Positions 17,240 through 28,539 of a stretch of 64,000 nucleotides of DNA are shown one piece after another. Below the pieces are notes generated by a model that saw only the letters and a list, made by a program, of their open reading frames with translations, searched no databases and was not told the origin of the DNA. Origin of the DNA: Brevundimonas nasdae. GTDB lineage: Bacteria; Pseudomonadota; Alphaproteobacteria; Caulobacterales; Caulobacteraceae. The stretch spans positions 124,001-188,000 of the forward strand of contig NZ_JAEPWN010000008.1 in assembly GCF_016654005.1 (NCBI RefSeq), in the 5' to 3' direction. Numbering within the stretch: position 1 is the stretch's first letter; the number at the start of each line of letters is the position of its first letter. The position numbers and the translations under genes were made by a program.

Positions 17240-18037
17240 ATGACGCGCAAAAACAGACAGTTGCGACTGGGCGATGCTTTGTCAGCGACGGTTCCGGGGA
17301 TGATCCGGGGCTGGAGGACTGCGTGGGGCGCGGTGGTCGTTGGGGCTGTCGTCTGGGGCGTGCGGCCGTTCGTCGCCGATGGCTTGGTCTGGGCATGGAC
17401 TCTGGCCGCCGTGGCGGCGACGTTGGTGCTGACGGGCGCTTTGACGCGGGTTTCGATTTCAGCGGATCAGGCGGACGCCCGGCGTCTGGGACTGGGTCCG
17501 GTCGGTCTGCAGTTCAGGATGCCGGAGTTGAGGCTGGCGGGGGCGGCGGCCCTGTGCGCCGTCTTCATGGCCATGATCGTATCCGTGGTGGCCCTGGTGC
17601 TGCTGGCGGTGTTCGGCATGGCGGGACTGGACGCCAGCGCCATTCAGGCGCGTGAATGGGCGGCGGTCGGACCGGCATGGAAGTTGGTCTTGCTTGCCGT
17701 GCTGACGGTTGGAGTCCTGTTCGCCGTGGCGGCCCTGATCATGCGGCTGTCGCTGTTCGCAGCGGCGACCGTGGGGCGCGGACATATGGTGTCGCTGAAC
17801 AGCATGGCCCTTACGCGCGATGTCTTCTGGCCCCTGTTCGCGGGATTGATCCTCGTCGCCGTCCCGAAGTTTCTGCTGATCAGCCTGTGGTCGACAGGCC
17901 TGCTGACGGGCGCAGTCGGTTGGGTGGTTTGGGCGGTCGTACTGAATCTTGTGCAAGGACCGCTGGCCCTGGCCTATCTGGGGGCGGTCTATCGCCAGGT
18001 CGAATCCCACACGCCGCAAGGAGGCGCACGTGACTGA
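17240..18037 (+). CDS. Multi-span membrane protein, first of three related genes
   Basis: 265 residues from the ATG at 17240 (GAGGGGG just upstream). About six hydrophobic segments; no known catalytic motif. It shares with the next two proteins a conserved RLSL segment followed by FWPL near the C-terminal third (LIMRLSLFAAATVG..VFWPLFAGL). A TATATC sequence near 17215 could be the -10 of the operon. The function is unknown. The closest named family I can suggest is the membrane domain seen in some glycerophosphodiester phosphodiesterases, with low confidence. Confidence 0.75.
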   Translation: MTRKNRQLRLGDALSATVPGMIRGWRTAWGAVVVGAVVWGVRPFVADGLVWAWTLAAVAATLVLTGALTRVSISADQADARRLGLGPVGLQFRMPELRLAGAAALCAVFMAMIVSVVALVLLAVFGMAGLDASAIQAREWAAVGPAWKLVLLAVLTVGVLFAVAALIMRLSLFAAATVGRGHMVSLNSMALTRDVFWPLFAGLILVAVPKFLLISLWSTGLLTGAVGWVVWAVVLNLVQGPLALAYLGAVYRQVESHTPQGGARD

Positions 18038-18944
18038 GAGCTTTTCCATCAGCGAGGCCATGGCCACGCCGTTGCGCGTGATCCGCCGTCATCCGGCGGC
18101 CGTTTTCGTCTGGGGGTTTGTGGTCGCTGTGTTCACCGTGTTGGCGGCGCTGATGATCTTCGGGACATTGGCGAATATTCCGCTGGGTGACGGTGCGGAG
18201 CCTCCGCCTGAATTCCTGGGTCAGATCATGGCGATGCAGGGCATTTCCATGCTGATGAATATCGCTCAGCTTGTGCTGACCGTGGCGGTCTGGGCGGCGA
18301 CCATGCGGGCGACGCTGCGAATTGGGCGACCTGACAAATGGTTCTTCCTACGCGTCGGCATGGATGAGTTGCGTGTCGGTGTGGTGGGGATCGCCCTGTT
18401 CATTGGAGCCTATCTCGCCGTGCTGATCATGGTGGTGATCGGTGCGCTGGTCACCGCCATCGTGTGGCATGTTAGTCAGGCGGTGGCGCTTGTCCTCGGC
18501 ATCGTGCTGTTTCTGGCGCTGGTCGCCTTCGTCGCCGTGGCGACGGCGCGACTGTCGCTGATTGCTCCTGCAACAATGATCCTGGGGCGTTTGGCCTTCG
18601 TGGAAGGCTGGAACCTCGGCAAGAAGCGAGCCCTGCCGCTGCTGGGTCTGCTGGTCTGCACCTGGCTGGTCTATCTTGTGGTCTATTTTATCATCGCCTT
18701 TGTGGTGATCATCATCCTGTTCGCCACCGGAGCCTTCGCCCATATGGCCGCAATCGGAGACGCGGTGACATTCGGCGACTTGTTCCCTTCGGCGCCCGTG
18801 ATGTGGAGTGTCGCCTTGCTGACCGTGGGGCCGGGCGCCTTCCTCTATGGTTCGGTGATGACGCTGTTGTCGGCGCCCTTTGTGTCCGCGGCCCGACAAT
18901 TGCTGGATGGCGCGCCAGAGGACGCCGTGCGCGCATTGGTCTAA
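18030..18944 (+). CDS. Multi-span membrane protein, second of three related genes
   Basis: 304 residues from a GTG at 18030, strongly supported by AAGGAGG (18018-18024) and overlapping the previous gene by 8 bases. About six membrane segments. Shared motifs with the third gene are RRHPAA followed by an aromatic-tryptophan-glycine pair near the N-terminus, LRVGMDELRVGVVGI in the middle, and ARLSLIAPATM..GWNLGKKRALPLLGLL. The conserved GMDE(L/V)RV loop is probably cytoplasmic. Function unknown. Confidence 0.78.
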   Translation: MTESFSISEAMATPLRVIRRHPAAVFVWGFVVAVFTVLAALMIFGTLANIPLGDGAEPPPEFLGQIMAMQGISMLMNIAQLVLTVAVWAATMRATLRIGRPDKWFFLRVGMDELRVGVVGIALFIGAYLAVLIMVVIGALVTAIVWHVSQAVALVLGIVLFLALVAFVAVATARLSLIAPATMILGRLAFVEGWNLGKKRALPLLGLLVCTWLVYLVVYFIIAFVVIIILFATGAFAHMAAIGDAVTFGDLFPSAPVMWSVALLTVGPGAFLYGSVMTLLSAPFVSAARQLLDGAPEDAVRALV

Positions 18945-18974
18945 GATCATTTCGAATCTGAGCTGGAGTGCGAC

Positions 18975-19853
18975 ATGAGTTTTTCCGCTACTGAAGCGGC
19001 CTTCGAAGGCTTTCGCGTCGTTCGTCGCCACCCCGCCGCCGCGCTGTTCTGGGGTGTGGCCTATCTGGCGATGTTCCTGGCGATGTTCGGCCTTGGGGCC
19101 GGACACTGGGCGACCTTCATGGCGTCGGCCGAGAGCCTGCAGAGCGGCTCCGGGTCGCCTCAGGCGCAACTGGAAGGCATAGGCGAGGCCTATGCGGCCA
19201 TGTTCGGCGGGATCGCGTGGATCATTCCGGTGGGTTTGATCCTGAGCGCGGTGCTCAGCGCCGCTGTAGCGCGCTCCGTGCTGCGGCCTGACCAGACCCG
19301 CTGGGGCTATCTGCGTCTGGGCATGGATGAGGTTCGCGTGCTGATCGTCACCCTGATCGTCAGCCTTGGCCTTGGTCTGGCCAGCGGTATCGCGATGACG
19401 GTGGTCACGGCGCTGGCCGCGTCGGGACAGCCGATCCTGGCCCTGGCGGGGCTGCTGGCCGGACTGGCTGCAATCGGCGGCGTGATCTGGCTGGCCGTGC
19501 GCCTCAGCCTTGCTGTGCCGATCACGGTGGACACGGGCAAGATCGCCGTCATGGAATCCTTCAAGGCGACCAAGGGACGCTTCTGGCCCCTGCTGGGCAT
19601 GGCGATCCTGGCCTTCGTAATGTTCATGGTCGTCAGCATTCTGGGCGGCATCATCAGTGCGGCTGTCAATCTGGCGGGCGGCGGCATCGAAGGCCTGGCC
19701 CGGTTCAGCGGTCAGTCATCGGTGGAGATACTGGCCCAGGCCTGGCTGCCCATCCTGCTCTGGTCCGTGGTCAACGCCTTCCTGTCGGCATTGCAGATCG
19801 CTGTGGTCTATGCACCCTTCTCGGCGGCGTGGCTGGGCATTCGCGGCCGCTGA
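18975..19853 (+). CDS. Multi-span membrane protein, third of three related genes
   Basis: 292 residues, about six membrane segments. Shares RRHPAAALFWG, LRLGMDEVRVLIV, VRLSLAVPITVDTGKIAVMESF and TKGRFWPLLGM with the second gene. It begins 30 bases after it. The three copies in a row, diverged but with the same motif order, point to old tandem duplication. The CPBP protease gene follows 35 bases later in the same direction. Confidence 0.78.
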   Translation: MSFSATEAAFEGFRVVRRHPAAALFWGVAYLAMFLAMFGLGAGHWATFMASAESLQSGSGSPQAQLEGIGEAYAAMFGGIAWIIPVGLILSAVLSAAVARSVLRPDQTRWGYLRLGMDEVRVLIVTLIVSLGLGLASGIAMTVVTALAASGQPILALAGLLAGLAAIGGVIWLAVRLSLAVPITVDTGKIAVMESFKATKGRFWPLLGMAILAFVMFMVVSILGGIISAAVNLAGGGIEGLARFSGQSSVEILAQAWLPILLWSVVNAFLSALQIAVVYAPFSAAWLGIRGR

Positions 19854-19888
19854 GTCCAAGAAACAGTCTTCTCGGGGAAGAACAGGCC

Positions 19889-20848
19889 ATGGCGGGTATT
19901 GAACTCTACGCACCGCGTGAGCCGCGTCATCGCCGAACGTGGACGGCTGTGGCGCTGATCCTGGCGGTGGTGTTCATCATCCTGGGGCAGACCTTGTCCA
20001 TGATCCCGGCGATCCTGCTGGGCTGGGTGGACATGCAGGGCCAGAGCCAGGGTTGGGGCGCCATGGCCTATACCTTGGCCGGGTTCGCGGTCATCGCCGT
20101 GATCACCATCGGCTGGGTGATCCTGTTTGAGCGGCGCAGCATCCGCGCCATCGGCTTCAATGATCAGGGGCTGAAGCGTTTCCTGCGCGGATACGGCATC
20201 GGCCTGGCCTTCCTGCTGACCGTTGTCGGCCTCATCGCGGCGCTGGGCGGCTATCGCATAGAAGCGGGTGGGGCCTTCACCACGCCAAACGTGCTGGGCG
20301 CGCTGTTTCCCATTGTCGTACTGCTGATCGGCTTCATCATTCAGGGCTCGACGGAAGAGATCGTCACGCGCGGCTGGCTGATGCAGGTCATCGCGTCACG
20401 CCACGGTCTGGGTTGGGGCATCGGGTTGAGTTCGGCCCTGTTCGGGTTGCTGCATGCAGGCAATATCAAGCCGTCCCCGGAACTGGTGGTCGGCGTGGCC
20501 AATGTGGTGTTGTTCGGGGTGATGATCGGCTTCTACGCCGCGCGCGAGGGATCGCTGTGGGGCGTGTGCGGCTGGCACGCGGCCTGGAACTGGCTGCTGG
20601 GCCTGGGCTTTGGGCTAGAGGTGTCGGGGCAGGTGATCCAGACGCCGCCGCTGATCATCGATCTTGCCGACCGCACAGGCGCGCCCTGGTGGCTGACCGG
20701 CGCCGCCTTTGGGCCGGAAGGCAGCGTGGTCACGACGGCTGTGCTGCTGCTCGCCTGTGTCGTCTTGGCGTTGCGCTGGCGCAGCAAGGATTACGGCGTT
20801 GTGAGTAAGGTGCCCGTGGTGGTCGGTGAAGAGAAGGCGCCGGTTTAG
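19889..20848 (+). CDS. CPBP family intramembrane metalloprotease
   Basis: 319 residues from the ATG at 19889. Eight or so membrane segments carry the abortive-infection/CAAX protease motifs: EE (156-157) with Arg161 in TEEIVTRGW, FGLLH with His189, and HAAWN with His230 and Asn234. These match the zinc-type active site of CPBP glutamic/metalloproteases. Members process prenylated proteins in eukaryotes and give bacteriocin immunity or regulate membrane proteins in bacteria. Being the last gene of a run of three membrane-protein paralogues, it may act on one of them; that is inference. Confidence 0.85.
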   Translation: MAGIELYAPREPRHRRTWTAVALILAVVFIILGQTLSMIPAILLGWVDMQGQSQGWGAMAYTLAGFAVIAVITIGWVILFERRSIRAIGFNDQGLKRFLRGYGIGLAFLLTVVGLIAALGGYRIEAGGAFTTPNVLGALFPIVVLLIGFIIQGSTEEIVTRGWLMQVIASRHGLGWGIGLSSALFGLLHAGNIKPSPELVVGVANVVLFGVMIGFYAAREGSLWGVCGWHAAWNWLLGLGFGLEVSGQVIQTPPLIIDLADRTGAPWWLTGAAFGPEGSVVTTAVLLLACVVLALRWRSKDYGVVSKVPVVVGEEKAPV

Positions 20849-20863
20849 GTTAAGACTCGAACC

Positions 20864-20990
20864 GTCATTCCGGGGCGTCCGAAGGACGAACCCGGAAGCC
20901 AGGAAATGGACATCCAGCGACGAACGCCCTCAGGGACGAGATTATCTCTCTGGGTTCCGGGTTCTTCGCTCCGATCAGCCCCGGAATGAC
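20864..20990. repeat. Fold-back (long inverted repeat) element between convergent genes
   Basis: Outer arms GTCATTCCGGGG (20864-20875) and CCCCGGAATGAC (20979-20990) are perfect 12-base inverted repeats. Inner arms GAACCCGGAA (20888-20897) and TTCCGGGTTC (20955-20964) are perfect 10-base repeats, extending to 14 of 15. The whole intergenic space can fold into one long hairpin. It carries no gene and looks like a short non-coding REP/MITE-type element. It may also separate transcription of the convergent CPBP and uvrA genes. Confidence 0.7.
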
Positions 20991-21026
20991 GAATTAAGAG
21001 CGCGGTGTACTGAAAGTCGATTGGGC

Positions 21027-23969
<2,943 letters not shown>

Positions 23970-24048
23970 GGAGTCCGAGAACGCGGGGAAGGCCGGACAG
24001 GTCCGGTGCGACGACGCTATATGGGGATTAGTTTGTGTGATTCAGCAA

Positions 24049-24063
24049 GAACATTGTGGGAAC
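24049..24063 (-). promoter_or_regulatory. LexA (SOS) box of uvrA
   Basis: GAAC-ATTGTGG-GAAC reads as GTTC-N7-GTTC on the minus strand, the LexA operator form used by Caulobacter, Rhizobium and other alphaproteobacteria. It lies 80 bases before uvrA, a classic SOS gene. It is also 72 bases before the divergent lipoprotein gene at 24135, so it might affect both. Confidence 0.8.
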
Positions 24064-24134
24064 ATTGCGGCTGAAATCAGGGTTGTGTGAACCGTGACTG
24101 ACGATAGATTGCGGGCGGACGCGAGGGAGCCTTC

Positions 24135-24569
24135 ATGTATCTCAGAACCTTGGGCGCAGTTGCGGCGGTTTCTACGCTGGCGGCCTGCACCTTCAATGCG
24201 AACCTGCCCAAGTCCGATCCGGCGCTGAACGCCGAGGCGCAGGCTTTCTACGGCGATCTGGCGGCGGGGCAGGACGAAGCGCTTCTGGCGCGGATGTCGT
24301 CCAAGAACGACGCTGGGGCGATCCGGGCTCAGATCCCCATGCTGCGCAACATTATCGCGAATGCGCCGATACCTGAACCGAAAGTGGTCGGTTTTCAAAG
24401 CGTGACCAGCACGCAGGGGCGTTTCTATCGCGTGCAGCAGGATTACGCCTATCCAGACCGCGTGGCGCATGTGGAGACCAACTTCGTCAAGGAAGGCGAC
24501 GGCTGGAAGGTGTTGGGCTTCAACGTGAACATCACGATGACTGCTGCGCCCGCAGAGGCCACAATCTAG
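24135..24569 (+). CDS. Small lipoprotein
   Basis: 144 residues. A short signal ends in the lipobox STLAAC (Cys about 18). The mature part has DPALNAEAQAFYGDLAAGQDEALLARMSSKND and ends in EGDGWKVLGFNVNIT, a layout like the DUF4019/SnoaL-like small cone-shaped domains. A GAGGGAG ribosome binding site precedes the ATG. Divergent from uvrA with a shared region containing the SOS box. Function unknown. The stop codon overlaps the stop of the convergent haemoglobin gene in a CTAG tetranucleotide. Confidence 0.78.
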   Translation: MYLRTLGAVAAVSTLAACTFNANLPKSDPALNAEAQAFYGDLAAGQDEALLARMSSKNDAGAIRAQIPMLRNIIANAPIPEPKVVGFQSVTSTQGRFYRVQQDYAYPDRVAHVETNFVKEGDGWKVLGFNVNITMTAAPAEATI

Positions 24570-25066
24570 CCCTGATCCGGCGTCCAGCCTTCGAAGGGCC
24601 GGACATAGCGTTCGCCCTTGGCCAGCAGGACCTTGTTGGCGTTGGCGACGCCAAGCTCCAGGCTTTCGGCGATGCGGCGGGCGCGTTCGATGAAGTGTTT
24701 GGCGGCGACGGGCGGGCACAGTTCGTTGGCGGTGACGACGAAGATCTCCAGCCAGCGGTCGAAATGGCGAGCGTCGATGGGCAGGGGCAGATGTTTGGGC
24801 ATGGGCCGCCCCTGATAGACGCCGGTGGACAGGGCGACGGACGACCAGAACAGCTTCATCTGGGCCAGATGCGGCGCCCAGTCGGCGATGCGGGCGGCGA
24901 AGATCGGTCCGATCAGGCCGTCTTCTCGGACGCGGGCGTAGAAGCCCTCGACCAGGGCGTCGATCATCGCCTCGTCAATGCCGGTCTCGTCACGCAGTTG
25001 CTGCACGGCGGCTTCGCGACGGGCAGCGGCGCCAGCGGCGTCTTCGATGCGAAAGGGAACTTGCAT
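24566..25066 (-). CDS. Group III truncated haemoglobin
   Basis: 166 residues, the normal size of TrHb3. Family landmarks are LVEGFYARVREDGLIGPIFAARI, the WAPHLAQMKLFWSSVALSTGVYQG helix E/F region, the proximal histidine segment LPIDARHFDRWLEIF, and the tail. Group III globins bind oxygen and NO; Campylobacter Ctb is the best known and is tied to microaerobic and nitrosative stress. No NO-response gene is adjacent here. Convergent with the lipoprotein at 24135. Confidence 0.88.
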   Translation of the reverse strand: MQVPFRIEDAAGAAARREAAVQQLRDETGIDEAMIDALVEGFYARVREDGLIGPIFAARIADWAPHLAQMKLFWSSVALSTGVYQGRPMPKHLPLPIDARHFDRWLEIFVVTANELCPPVAAKHFIERARRIAESLELGVANANKVLLAKGERYVRPFEGWTPDQG

Positions 25067-25219
25067 GACCGCCGTTTATCGCGCGCCGCCGGTGGGGTCG
25101 AGGGACCACGCTGTTAACCAGTCTTCACGCGGGCGTGTTCGCAGCCGGGGTTGCGCATCGCAACATTCGCACCCATCCTCTCTGTTCTGACGGCTTTTCG
25201 AGTAAGAGGCACGACAATC

Positions 25220-25345
25220 ATGATCAGCATTCTGGGAACCGGTTTCGCCCTTTCCGCCCTGCTGCTCGCGATTCTCCATGCCAATAAGCCAAAGCCAAAG
25301 CCCGTCCCCATCCGCGTTCGCGACACTCGACAAGGTCGCCGCTAG
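25220..25345 (+). CDS. Possible 41-residue single-span membrane peptide
   Basis: Starts ATGATCAGC at 25220. One hydrophobic segment (ISILGTGFALSALLLAILHA) is followed by a basic tail (KPKPKPVPIRVRDTRQGRR). It overlaps the start of the ABC-F gene by 68 bases in another frame. GAGGC upstream is only a fair ribosome binding site. It could be a real small protein or a chance frame in the ABC-F leader; the clean TM-plus-basic-tail layout favours keeping it listed. Confidence 0.35.
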   Translation: MISILGTGFALSALLLAILHANKPKPKPVPIRVRDTRQGRR

Positions 25346-26888
25346 GACGCCTGACGGCTCCATACTCTTCGACAATCTGAGCCTGACGTTTGGGCCTGAG
25401 CGCACCGGCGTCGTCGGTCGCAATGGCGCGGGCAAGAGCACTTTATTGCGCCTGCTGTCCGGCGACCTGGCGCCCGCTGAAGGCGCTGTTGCGCGTGTCG
25501 GGAGCCTCGGCGTCCTGAACCAGAGGCATGATCAGGCGCCGGGAGAGACGACTGCCGTTCTGCTCGGCGTGGCGGATGATCTGGCGGTGATCGACCGCAT
25601 CCTGGCGGGCGAAGGCGGCGAAGACGATCTGGCGGTCGCGGACTGGACCCTGGAGGCGCGCATTGGCGACGTGCTGGATCAGGTCGGGCTGACGGGTTTG
25701 TCGCTGGAACGACAGGCGGATGGGCTCAGCGGCGGCGAGCAGACGCGTTTGAGACTGGCGGGGCTGTTGCTGAGGCAACCTGATCTGTTGCTGCTGGATG
25801 AGCCGACCAACCATCTGGACGCCGATGCTCGTCGTCTGGTCGCGCAGGTGCTGGAACGATGGCAGGGCGGGGCGGTGGTGGTCAGCCACGACCGCGAACT
25901 GCTGCGCCGGATGGATCGGATCATCGAAATCTCCAGCCTGGGCGTCGAGGTCTTCGGCGGCGGCTACGACCTCTATGCCGAACGCAAGGCCGAGGCGCGG
26001 CAGGCGGCGGAACGGGAACTGGCTGACGCGGAAAAGGGCGCGGCGCGATCCGCCAGCGACGCCCAACGCCGCGCCGAGGCCAAGGCGCGACGCGACGCCG
26101 CCGGACGGCGCAAGGCGGGCAAGGGGGACATGCCGAAAATCCTGTTGGGCGCGCGGGCCGAGCGGGCCGAGAACACCGGAGGCCGCGACCGGCTGCTGGC
26201 CTCGCGTCAGGCTGAAGAGGCTCAGACGACGCTGGAGGCGGCGCAGGCGCGGATCGAGCGGGTGCGGGCGCTGTCGATCCCCATGCCGCCGACTGGTCTG
26301 TCCGCAGGGCGCACAGTGTTGGACGTGCGTGATCTGGAATGGTCGACGCCGCAGGGAAGACGGACCATCGGGCCGATCAGTCTCAAGATCGTGGGGCCTG
26401 AACGGGTCGCGGTGACCGGCCCGAACGGAGCAGGCAAGTCAACGCTGCTGCATCTGATCGCGGGCGATCTGGCGCCGACCTCTGGGGCGGTTGAGCGGCC
26501 TGTGGCGGCGGTCCTGCTGGATCAGGAGGCGGCGATCCTGAAACCGGATGAAACCTTGATCGAGGCGTGGCGTCGGCTGAACCCTGAGGGTACGGCGAAC
26601 GACGCCCATGCGGCGCTGGCGCGGTTCCTGTTCCGCAACACGGCGGCGCATCGCAAGGTCGGCGAACTGTCAGGCGGAGAACGGCTGCGCGCGGCCCTGG
26701 CCTGCGTGATGACAGGGCGGACCCCGGCGCAGCTTCTGATCCTGGATGAACCGACCAATCACCTCGACCTGGATTCGGTGGCGGCGGTTGAGGCGGCTCT
26801 GGCGGCCTATGACGGGGCGTTGATCGTGGTCAGCCACGACCCGGACTTCATCGACGCCATAGGAATAGAACGCGTGGTGGCGCTGTAG
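25278..26888 (+). CDS. ABC-F family ATPase (ribosome-associated, no membrane domain)
   Basis: 536 residues with two ABC domains in one chain and no transmembrane segments. First domain: Walker A GRNGAGKST, signature LSGGEQTRLRLAGLLL, Walker B LLLLDEPTNHLD. Second: GPNGAGKST, LSGGERLRAALACV, LLILDEPTNHLD. The linker between them (about residues 230-330) is long, basic and Ala/Arg-rich (KGAARSASDAQRRAEAKARRDAAGRRKAGKG), as in ABC-F factors that reach into the ribosome. Role likely in translation or antibiotic protection; subfamily not assigned. The start at 25278 has a weak ribosome binding site. Confidence 0.9.
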   Translation: MPISQSQSPSPSAFATLDKVAARTPDGSILFDNLSLTFGPERTGVVGRNGAGKSTLLRLLSGDLAPAEGAVARVGSLGVLNQRHDQAPGETTAVLLGVADDLAVIDRILAGEGGEDDLAVADWTLEARIGDVLDQVGLTGLSLERQADGLSGGEQTRLRLAGLLLRQPDLLLLDEPTNHLDADARRLVAQVLERWQGGAVVVSHDRELLRRMDRIIEISSLGVEVFGGGYDLYAERKAEARQAAERELADAEKGAARSASDAQRRAEAKARRDAAGRRKAGKGDMPKILLGARAERAENTGGRDRLLASRQAEEAQTTLEAAQARIERVRALSIPMPPTGLSAGRTVLDVRDLEWSTPQGRRTIGPISLKIVGPERVAVTGPNGAGKSTLLHLIAGDLAPTSGAVERPVAAVLLDQEAAILKPDETLIEAWRRLNPEGTANDAHAALARFLFRNTAAHRKVGELSGGERLRAALACVMTGRTPAQLLILDEPTNHLDLDSVAAVEAALAAYDGALIVVSHDPDFIDAIGIERVVAL

Positions 26889-26889
26889 G

Positions 26890-28467
26890 TCAGCCCCAGG
26901 CCTCGACGGCGCCGCGACGGCGGGCGGCTGACACGGTGGTCAGGCTGGTGCGGGGTTCGGCCTCCGCGCGGCCGAACAGCCAGCCCTGGCCGTAGGTGAC
27001 GCCCAGGGCCTTCAACTGGGCGGCGACCGCTTCTGTCTCGATCATTTCGGCGATGGTTTCGAGGTTCAGCGACTGGCAAAGCTGGGTCACGCTGCGCAAC
27101 ATGGTGCGGGCGCGGTTGTCAGTGTCGATGTCGCGCACCAGAGAGCCGTCGATCTTGACCGCATCGACCGACAGATTGCGCAGATAGTCATAGGCGGCCG
27201 AGCCTGCGCCGAAGTCGTCGATGCAGACCTTGATGTTTGCGGCGCGCAGGGCGGCGATGCGGCGGTTCGCGGCTTCGATGTCGGCGAGGGCCGCTGTTTC
27301 GGTGACCTCTACGATCAGACGTGATCGCTCTTCTGGCGCGCCCGATGTCATGTGCAGCAACTGTTCGACATAGGCGTCGGAACTGAGTGATGCGCCCGAG
27401 ACATTGATGGCCATCTTGAGCAGGCCCGCGCCGGGCCGCCGCATCCGCTTCAGCACCTTTTCCGCCACGGCCAGATCAAAGGATTCGATCAGATCCAACT
27501 CCTCGGCCATGCGTATGGCGTCGGCGGGGCTGTTGTTTGGGCTGAAACGGGCCAGGGCCTCGAAATGGTGCACGGCCCGCGTCGAGAGGTCGACAATCGG
27601 CTGGTAATGAATCTGAAAAGCGCGCGCCTTCACCAGGTTACGGAACAACTCCGCATCACGCAGGGTGCGTTTCAACGACTCTGAGAAGGCAATCTGCGGA
27701 TTGGCCAGACCGCCGTCCTTCAGGCAGTCCTCGATGGCGAAACGCATGGCCCGCAGGACGCAGAGATTGTCGGATTGTTCGGGCACGGGCGCGGCATAGG
27801 TTTCGGCGTTCAGGGCCACGCCTTCCGTCTTTCCGGCCTCAATGATCTCGGCGGCCAGGTCGCGTTGGTCGTCCGCTGGGCGCAGCAACGCGAACCTTTC
27901 GGCGGTGATCTTGGCGGCGGACGAACCCTGAGCCGCCGCCGACTGAAGTGTCGCCTGAATACGCTGGTGCACCCGGTCCGCTGCATCGCCAGACAGGCCC
28001 GCGACGCCCTGAACATCGAGGAAGGCTAGCGACAGTCCGGGCGTTTCGGCGACGATGCGGCCGGCGTCAGCCAGGAAGGCCTGCACATCCAACAGCGCAG
28101 TCGGCTGCAGATCCGCTATCGAGAAGGCGGGACCATCATAGGCGATGGCGCAGGAGATGGCCGGGGCCAGTTCGGGCAGGACAAAAGCCCGCAGAAAGGC
28201 GCGACGAACCTGACCGGGCCCTGCGGCGATCAGAATGTCCATCTGCGCCGAGCGTGCGCCGGGTCTGGTGTGGCGGATCGCCGCCATGGCCGACGAACCA
28301 TCATGCAGCACGTCGGCGAAAGGCCTGTTTTTCCACGCCACGCCTGCGTCATGGCCGAGTTGGGCGGCTGCGCCTATCGCAAAGACCACATCGCCCTGTG
28401 GGGTCAGCTCAACAAGAGCATCGGCGGACGCAAAGGCGAGACCAAGAAGACGTGTAGTCAGCGACAT
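26890..28467 (-). CDS. EAL-domain protein, probable cyclic-di-GMP phosphodiesterase
   Basis: 525 residues. The N-terminal half (1-270) has no motif I recognise, perhaps a PAS or degenerate GGDEF-like sensor. The C-terminal EAL domain keeps the catalytic set: FEALARF (302-308), Asn355 in INVSG, Glu390 in VEVTE, DDFG (417-420), Lys438 in KIDGS, Glu474 in AEMIETE. It should therefore hydrolyse c-di-GMP. It follows the flgI-flgJ-flgN-like genes in the same direction with a 72-base gap, suggesting a motility link. Its stop is 1 base from that of the convergent ABC-F gene. Confidence 0.88.
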   Translation of the reverse strand: MSLTTRLLGLAFASADALVELTPQGDVVFAIGAAAQLGHDAGVAWKNRPFADVLHDGSSAMAAIRHTRPGARSAQMDILIAAGPGQVRRAFLRAFVLPELAPAISCAIAYDGPAFSIADLQPTALLDVQAFLADAGRIVAETPGLSLAFLDVQGVAGLSGDAADRVHQRIQATLQSAAAQGSSAAKITAERFALLRPADDQRDLAAEIIEAGKTEGVALNAETYAAPVPEQSDNLCVLRAMRFAIEDCLKDGGLANPQIAFSESLKRTLRDAELFRNLVKARAFQIHYQPIVDLSTRAVHHFEALARFSPNNSPADAIRMAEELDLIESFDLAVAEKVLKRMRRPGAGLLKMAINVSGASLSSDAYVEQLLHMTSGAPEERSRLIVEVTETAALADIEAANRRIAALRAANIKVCIDDFGAGSAAYDYLRNLSVDAVKIDGSLVRDIDTDNRARTMLRSVTQLCQSLNLETIAEMIETEAVAAQLKALGVTYGQGWLFGRAEAEPRTSLTTVSAARRRGAVEAWG

Positions 28468-28539
28468 GCTGCAACCCTTGCATGCGTCCGCTTAAGGAAA
28501 CGGCAACAAGGCGGGCGTGCTGCGTCTTCTGATTGACCG

